From Eublepharis macularius (Eukaryota; Chordata; Lepidosauria; Squamata; Eublepharidae), in NCBI RefSeq assembly GCF_028583425.1, contig NC_072800.1:90782501-90846500 (forward strand): a stretch of DNA of 64,000 nucleotides. Reading direction: 5' to 3'. Under the pieces are notes generated by a model, which was not told where the DNA came from, ran no database searches, and saw only the letters and a program-made list of their open reading frames with translations. Shown in pieces: positions 10,916 to 19,900 of this stretch (within the stretch, counting starts at the first letter, position 1; each line of letters starts with the position of its first letter). Position numbers and translations under genes: made by a program.

Positions 10916-13900
10916 CTGGAAAGGAGAGAAAATGCAGAGGTCATTATTTTGTGGTACCCTCAAATTAGTAGAATATCAAGTGATAATACCTGGTGCTGCT
11001 GAGAAGCTTTTGATGGACTAAAATATGCTAGTCCAGACCCAAAAGAAGTAGTTGTGTCTGACGGATGTAATAAGTTAGGATCCAATCATACGAGACATAC
11101 TAAAATAAACATAGCTTATTGCCAAACACACAAAATATTCAGCTAGTTCTCCTGAACACTCTCTAAACCCTCTTCTGGCTAGAGCAAAGGAGCTACAGCC
11201 TGTCAATCCTCTAGAAAATTCCATCTTCTATGTCCTTTGTAATATGATGATGCATTTCTAAATTAGAACGAACACTATATAAGTGCTGGTGGTGATGAAT
11301 GATGATATCTCAACTGCTTAGACCCTATAGATCCTAAAGACTGTCTCCTCTCCCCTCAGTGACTACTAGTACAATCAATAACAACAACAACATTTGATTT
11401 ATATACCGCCCTTCAGGATGACTTAACACCCATTCAGAACGGTTTACAAAGTATGTCATTATTATCCCCACAACAACAATCACCCTGTGAGGTGGGTGGG
11501 GCTGAGAGAGCTCTGAGAGAGCTGTGACTGACTCAAGGTCACCCAGGTGGCTTCAAGCGGAGGAGTGGGGAATCAAACCTGGTTCTCCAGATTAGAGTCC
11601 CGCGCTCTTAACCACTACACCAAACTGGCTCTCAACCATCAAATACTCCCTTGGAGGTGCCAAATCTCATTATATAATCTTTTTATTAAGTGTGTCCAGT
11701 ATAGTTTTAATAGGCAATGACATTATCCCACAGATTTATTTAGTATGCTTTTTTGCCACCTCTCCACCACAAAGATGAAGGTACAGACAAAAATGCAGCT
11801 CACACAATAGCAAACCAATGGTAACATTGAAAAGGCGGCCAACAATTAAAATAACCAATCACTATACAACTCAAACCCAACAGCAATAGTTTAACATGAG
11901 ACCAGCATAAAGTAATAAAATCACAACTCTAGTGCAGAGAATCCAACAAAATCAAGCAACAGAGTAACAGTACGGCAGCAACAGAATCCGGACACAGCTA
12001 AAGCAGAACCCAAATCAGCAAAACTGTAAAATAAACAAACCAGAATCAAATCTGGCTGCTATCCAGATGTTAAAAAATACAACAGCAGGTTCAAAAGAAC
12101 TAATTCAGAAAAAAAAAACTCAAAGGAAAAATTCCTCCAGTGGTTGATAGGGTTACTGAAAAATCATGTTGGCGCCAGGGACATCTTAAGGCAATCGTGA
12201 CCAGCCTGTTGCAAAAGCATGCTGCAAATTAAATTCAAAGGAAACGACAGCAGCGCTGTTGAGTGCGTGCTGCAGCAGATCTGCAGTCAGTTTCCCGTGC
12301 CTTGGGATATCTTTGCCTCTGATCGACTGAACATGGAAACGTAGTAATGCAGCACTGGAGACGCACACCGGCGTGCAGTCCTCAGTCTAGGCCAGTGGTA
12401 CCCAACCTTTTTGGTATGGTGACCCACAAGCCCACATTTACTTGGTATGGTCACACACACACATGCGCGCGCACACACACACAACAGGGCATGAGCAAAT
12501 CAATAAGCATGTGTGTTACTTTGGTTTGGCGGCACACATTCACAAGTGCTAGCAAACCAAACGGTCTCTGTATCATGCATCTGACGAAGAGAACTTGATT
12601 CTCGAAAGCTTATGCTACAATAAAATTGGTTAGTCTTCAAGGTGCTACTGGACTCTTTTTGACAAGTGCTAGCAAATAGCCACTAGGGGGCCTCAGACAC
12701 TTCCCAGAGTTTAATTTTCCTTCTTAGTGGTCCAAGAGAGAATTCTGAACCAAGGAATTTATTTACTTCATTTATCATAGAATCATAGCTGGAAGGAGCC
12801 TTACAGGCCATCGAGTCCAACCCCGTGCCCAATGCAGGAACAGCCTAAAGCATCCCCGACAAGGATTCGTCCAGCTGCTCCTTGAAGACTGCCAATGATC
12901 ACGTTTACACACACTGCTACCCAGAAGTGTATCCCTCATCCCGGAAGCATGCTTTGCATTTTTGTTACCCAGGTGGAGAACCCAGCACTTAACCGTGTTA
13001 AATGGTATCTTATTCAAATCTGCCCATTTTTCCAGTGTGTTCAGATCTTGTTGAATTCTATCCCTGTCTTCAAGGGTGTTTGCTACTCCTCCCAGTGTGG
13101 CGTCATCTGCAAATTTAATGAGTAATCCCTTTACACCTTCATCCAGTTCATTTATAAAAATATTGGAAAGCACCAGGCCCAGGACCGAGCCCCGGGGCAC
13201 TGCACTGGACCCCTCCCTCCAATCAGACGTGATGCCATTGACAACTATTCATTGGGTGTGGTTTTCCAGCCTATCCATCTAACCGCTTAAACTCTACATT
13301 TATACCCAACGGAGACTCAAAAGCAGCTTAGGTCGTTCGCCTCCCCTCCATTTTATCCTTACAACAACCCTGTAGAGTAGGTGAAGATCACTTTTTCTAC
13401 TCCTTGTATCTAAAGGGAGTTCTGATTCTCAAAAGTTCTTCCCCTGTAAATAGGGTTGCCCACTCGGGGCGGGGGATCCCCTGATCCCACCCTTCCCCCC
13501 CCATGTGCCCACTTACTTGGCTGGCAGGGGGGGCATGCTCTCTGGGGTGCCCCCGCCCCAGGTGGTGCAGCGCGCCCCCAAGTGGAGGGCGTGCTCCTGC
13601 GCCACTAGAGCAGGTGGCCGATGCCGAAAGTGAGTGGCGGTGGCGGAAAGAGCAGGCCGCTCTCACCGCCAAGGCCCCTGTGTGCCAAATGAGAGCAGGC
13701 CGCGGTCGCGGCAAGGGCAGGCAGTGGCAACGAGGACAAGGGCCCCCTTTGACCCCATGTGATGATGTCACTCCCTGTGTGATGATGTCATCATGCAAGT
13801 CAGGAACACGTGCGCATGAAGAAGGAAGCCAGGGTGAGTACTGGCTCCCAATCCCCCGCCAGGAGAGTCCAGGGACCTGGGGATCCCCCGTCGAGGGACT

Positions 13901-16900
13901 CCAGGTCCCTGGCAACCCTACATGGAAATCTAGTTGGTCTCCAAGGTCCTATCAGACTTGATTCTGACTGGCTGAAGGTTACCTGACAAGAGCAGCAGAG
14001 AAGGGATTCCTAACTCGGTTTTACAGATTGTAATCTGACACTAACTACCACTCCACACTGGAAGGCCATCATATCTGATTTTATGGCCTAGAGTAATTTA
14101 TGGGCTTCAATGTAAGTGTAACAGGTTTTTAAAAAATCCATTAATAAAATTTAAAGTAAACAATAAATACTTTTAGATCCCCCTGTTGTACAAAATATAT
14201 CATACTTACTTTAATGACATAGGGGACTGCCCAACAGTAATTTCCCTTGCGCAAGCGTCACTGAAATAAATGGGCTTCACAAGAAACATTCCCACTACAC
14301 TGTACCCTTTGGCTATGAATGCAGTTGTCTGCATTGGGAGGGTTATAAACCACGTGCGAAATATGCACATTAACTTTTGCAGTGCTCTTATATCATATGC
14401 ATTTTTTTAAAGAAATCAAGTTAACATGGTTTTTTATCTGTCATCCCCCCCTCCCCCTTCCTTCCACATTGAAAGGATAACATGAAGTGATCCAGCTAAA
14501 GTAAATGTTTCAGAATGAGAGCTACAGCCGGTTGACATCAATGGCAGTAGAAAAGAGCAAGAGTCCAGTAGCACCTATAAGACTAACAAAACATGTGGTA
14601 GGGTAGGATCTTTCATGAGTCACACCTCACTTCTTCAGATACCACTTCAGCTCGCTTCTTCAGATTTCATGGGTCCAGAGGAGTTAGCCGTGTTAGTCTG
14701 TAGTAACAAAATAGCAAAGAGTCCAGTAGCACCTTTAAGACTAACCAACTTAACTGTAGCATAAGCTTTCGAGAGCCACAGCTCTCTTTTGTCAGATTTC
14801 ATGAGCTATGACTCACGAAAGCTCATACCCTGCCACAAATTTTGTTAGTCTTATCAGTGCTACTGGACTCTTGCTCTTTTCTACTGCTACAGACAGACCA
14901 ACACGGCTACCCATCTTGATAAAACTTGCACATCTTATTCGATCTACCTCCATCTTGAAAAAGATGGTGGGAGGTCTCTTTCGCATATTTCTTACTGGCC
15001 TTCTGTACTGGCCCATACCACCTTACTTTCTCCTCTGAACCTCACTGGCTTATTACAGATACAATCCTCCGGAGCATTCTTCGGCATAAGCCCCAGTTAC
15101 TCAAGAGGAGCAGCTCCAGTCCACAGGGAAATGGTGCCCTCTGTCAGTAAAATGTTGGGTGTAAAATGTAAAAAAAATAATTTTTAAAAAAATTGTATAA
15201 ATTATGAAACTACAACTGCAATTGAAACATCAGTATCTGCACGAAGACCTAGAAAAAGAGTCCTTCCTCATTTGAATATACGACATTACTTTAGTCTGTC
15301 CAGGGATCTGCCTAGCTCAGTTTTGTCTGTTCTAGCAGCTGCTCTCAGGCAAAGATCTTTCTCAATGCTTGTGACCTCTAATCCTTTTTGGCCACAGATG
15401 CCAGGGACTGAACTGGAGAATGAATGTTTGCAAAATATATGCTCTGCTGCTCAGCCACGGCTGGAGAAAGTTTTGGAATGCCCACTGCCCCATCCCCATC
15501 CCCCTGCCTTGGAATTCAGCCTCACCACTAAATTGTCCTTGAATCTATTCAAACTTGCGTGGTTAAGATACTTCCCCCGTAGCAATGCAAAATAAAGATA
15601 ATCCAAAAATAGCAACGCTGGATGTACAGGAAGGACCTTTCAAGCTATAGGCATGCAGCCACTCCCGCTAAAGAGCTATCTTTAAAACCTACTGGAAAAC
15701 TTTACTTGAAAAACACCGACGCTGTCACCGGATGTATTTTGTAAAACAAAGGTTCTAATCAGGTCCAGTAGGATTCTCTCTGGGTGTAACATTAAAGGAC
15801 AGACAACACTTGAAAGCATTTTAAATGCTTCCCCTGTCCCTTTAAAAAATATGAATCACAGAGAGATAAGCTACACTTTTCCTGAAGTGCAGGCTGCCGA
15901 AGCGTGTGCGCGCACATGTGTGAATACTTCCCTCCCATATACACAGACACAACTCCCTCCATGTAGAACGCTGCGACGACAGGGAGATTGGATCAGTTTT
16001 CTACCAGTGGAATCTCTGGTCTCATCATAGAATGTTTGGAAAGTACATATTCGAAAGCAGCACTGGGAGCCAGGAACACATTATTCCAGCACTTCAGATT
16101 CTGCAAAGATTTTTCTAGAGACTTTTAGTTCCAGTTTAAGGCACTGGTCATTACTTATACATTTCTGGAAAACTTTGTCTCTTTGTGTGTTTGAGATTCT
16201 TCCTTTTCCCTGGAATCCTGTGTGGGGAGAACAATCAGCCAGGAACCTCAGTAACATATCTAGGGACATGTGCAGCAACAGTAACACGAAATACGAATCA
16301 ACTGCAAGAGAACTTTTAGACAAGATGAGCTTCTAATCAATAGATCCAGAGGAGTTAGCAGTGTTAGTCTGTGATAGCAAAATAGTAAAGAGTCCAGAAG
16401 CACCTTTAAGACTAACCAACTTTATTGTAGCTTAAGCTTTCGAGAACCACAGCTCCCTTCATCGGACGCATCTGTAGCATAAGCTTTCGAGAACCACAGC
16501 TCTCTTCGTCAGATGCATCTGTAGCATAAGCTTTCGAGAACCACAGCTCTCTTTGTCAGATGCATCGATGCATCTGACGAAGAGAGCTGTGATTCTCGAA
16601 AGCTTATGCTACAATAAAGTTGGTTAGTCTTAAAGGTGCTATTGGATTCTTTACTATTTTATAATCAATTTTATAATTAATGGTAGAATGTCTTGGCAGC
16701 TGCTAGACTTTTACTGAGTTGTGCCAACCCCAATAGAAAACAGAATTGTTCAGGACACCATTTTTATACAGTAACAGGGCTATGTTATGTGCCGTCAAGT
16801 CTCCTCCAACCTATGGCAACCCTACGAATGAAAGACCTTCAAACTGTCCTATCATTAACAGACTCGCTAAATGGTAAACCACTTGGCCATGGTTAACCAC

Positions 16901-19900
16901 TTCTGCTAATCGCTTACCTTCAAAAGTGATGAGACAACAGAATGAATGAGGAGGAGGATTTACTAAAGGAAACGTAATATACTACTGTTAATAGTATGTA
17001 TTATCAGTTTGCTACAAGTTTGCCCTTACTGTATTATGTTTGTAATATCATTTTCTGCACTTTGACATATCGTATTTTATACTTTTTTGCATCGTTTCTA
17101 ATTTTTATAATCCTAGTTCTATTGCATAGCTCATTAGATGTCTCATGTTATTGGACTGCATTGACTGACACGGTAATCTGCCTTGCGACTCAGTGAGAAA
17201 GTAAGTAAATCAAAGCTGGCCAGAATCCTAAGTGGGCATGTTTCAAGAAACAGCACAAGAATTTGGTTGGCTTTTCGATATAATCAACCCATGAGCTTAG
17301 AGATTTTAATACTTTTGAATAATACAGCGTTCTGACTCAGGATATGATGTAAGCTCGTGTATAAAAACATACAAGGAATAAAGGGATCAAGAGTTGGCCC
17401 TGCAAGAATTATAGGGGAGAAAAAAATCCAATTTTTCCCCTTGTCACCACCAGCTCCGGCTCCAAACATCGCAGTTTGAGCCTATGCACACACTCACGAT
17501 CAGTTACTGCTTTTGGCTTGCCCTACCCCCATTCGAACTGCAATAGTACAGTGAGAGCTAGTTTGGCGTAGTGGTTAAGAGTGTGGCACTCTAATCTGGA
17601 GAGCCGGGTTTGATTCCCCACTCCTCCGCTTGAAGCCAGCTGGGTGACCTTGGGTCAGTCACTTAAGAGCGGCAGGACTCTAATCTGGAGAGCCGGGTTT
17701 GATTCCCCACTCCTCTGCTTGAAGCCAGCTGGGTAAACTTGGGTCAGTCACTTAGGAGTGGCAGGACTCTAATCTGGAGAGCCAGGTTTGATTCCCCACT
17801 CCTCCCCTTGAAGCCAGCTGGGTGACCTTGGGTCAGTCACTTAAGAGCGGCAGGACTCTAATCTGGAGAGCCAGGTTTGATTCCCCACTCCTCCCCTTGA
17901 AGCCAGCTGGGTGACCTTGGGTCAGTCACTTAAGAGCGGCAGGACTCTAATCTGGAGAGCCAGGTTTGATTCCCCACTCCTCTGCTTGAAGCCAGCTGGG
18001 TGACCTTGGGTCAGTCACTTAGGAGCGGCAGGACTCTAATCTGGAGAGCCAGGTTTGATTCCCCACTCCTCCCCTTGAAGCCAGCTGGGTGACCTTGGGT
18101 CTGTCACTTAAGAGCGGCAGGACTCTAATCTGGAGAGCCAGGTTTGATTCCCCACTCCTCCCCTTGAAGCCAGCTGGGTGACCTTGGGTCAGTCACTTAA
18201 GAGCGGCAGGACTCTAATCTGGAAAGCCGGGTTTGATTCCCCACTCCTCTGCTTGAAGCCAGCTGGGTGACCTTGGGTCAGTCGCAGCTTCTCAGAGCTC
18301 TCTCAGCCCCACCCACCTCACAGGGTGTTTGTTGTGGGGATAACAACATACTTTGTAAACGGCTCTGAGTGGGCGTTAAGTTGTCCTGAAGGGCGGTATA
18401 TAAATCGAATGTTGTTGTTGTTGTTGTTATTATTATTATTAATATTCTAGCTAGGTTACATTAGAATAATATCCCAAGAAATGTAACCGTGGGATATTTA
18501 TTACATCTGCAGATATGAATGCCTTTGGTGTAGATTACCATGTAAAGGAATCATTTTATAACCTCACTCCGTACAACACCTCAATTTTGTCCTTTTGCAG
18601 ACATAATTTTCCCCAAGAGAGAGAGCGGTGTACCTTGTTTGTACCTGTGCCTATGATAATCTTCAATATTTCCAATCTTGCTTCCAGGAACAATCTCTAC
18701 TGGGTTTGTGCCTTGGCTGGTTATCAGTCTCCAACCCATAACATCTACTCTGGGGTCAGATGTCGCAACCACCACTTTGCCGGTGTATTGCTGGAGCTCA
18801 GGGGACACCTCTTTGGATGGTACTTTCGGGATGACAGCCCACAAAGCGAGGTCATGGCAGGGCGTGATGTTTACTTTCCTTCGGATCTTATACACTTTCA
18901 AATGCTTTTGAAGGGAGTCCAGAACTGCGGCGTCACACTCCAAGAGGATATGGGTCTCCTCTTGAGAACTTTCATGAATCCTGAAAAGATCAAAGATCAG
19001 AAGAAAATCAGGAGGGTGAGTTGATACAAGTTCCTTTACCTCTTCCATTTCTAGCCTCTTCCTTGTGACCTCACAGTGCTTTATTAATTCCCCCTAATAT
19101 TTATTATTTTATTTATTTATTATATTAGATTTTTAGTCCACCCTCCCTGCCAGGCTGGCTCAGGGCATAGTACAACCTTTCAAATTACATAAATACAGTT
19201 AAAAACAGTATACAAATAACAGTAAAACAACTTTATACAATACAGCTTCTCTTCAGATGGCGATGATAAAATACTGCTTTTCAAGCCCTGGCTCATATGT
19301 GGGGTGGTGGACAGATCTTTAGTGTGGCCAGTGGGGGTCCAACCTAGCCTCCCCCATAGGCCTGGCGGAACGTAATACTGTATGAGAATCCTGGTACCCA
19401 AAATTATTTCCCACAGGGGTTTCCACTGCAAAAAAAAGACAACCGTTTTCCTTAACAGTCATGGTGAAAATAAGAAAAATCAAAAAGAGTCCAGTAGCAC
19501 CTTTAAGACTAACCAATTTTATTGTAGCATAAGCTTTCGAGAATTACAGTTCTCTTCGTCAGATGCATGGAGGACTCTTTTTGATTTTGCTACTACAGAC
19601 TAACACGGCTGACTCCTCTGGATCGGTGAAAATAAGAACAGCTTACCAGGAATAGATCGGTGTTACTAGAGACTTAAGGCAAATAAGGATCAGTGGACAA
19701 TCACTCCTGCATAGACAAAGGCTGCAAAACTTTGGACACTGTGTTAATTCAGATCCCTTACATGCCAGGTGCCAAAGAGGATGGGGCACCTGTACATCTA
19801 CGCAGGTGCAACATTGATCTCATATACAAACACTGGAAGCTGCCTTATATCAAGGGAGACCACTGACCCATCTACTTCTGCATCCTTTGACGGGTGGGGA

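Noticed and set aside
13397-13961. Open frames of 172 and 152 codons on opposite strands
   Set aside because: Composition effect of the GC-rich MITE at 13453-13918.
17555-17640. tRNA gene
   Set aside because: A and B boxes belong to the tRNA-derived head of a SINE; no cloverleaf can be closed by eye.
17585-18300. CRISPR-like regular array
   Set aside because: Repeats are contiguous 89-base units with no unique spacers, and the array lies inside a vertebrate SINE.
18515-19024. 169-codon plus-strand frame
   Set aside because: Shadow of IBA57 exon 2, which has matching homology, splice sites and phase.
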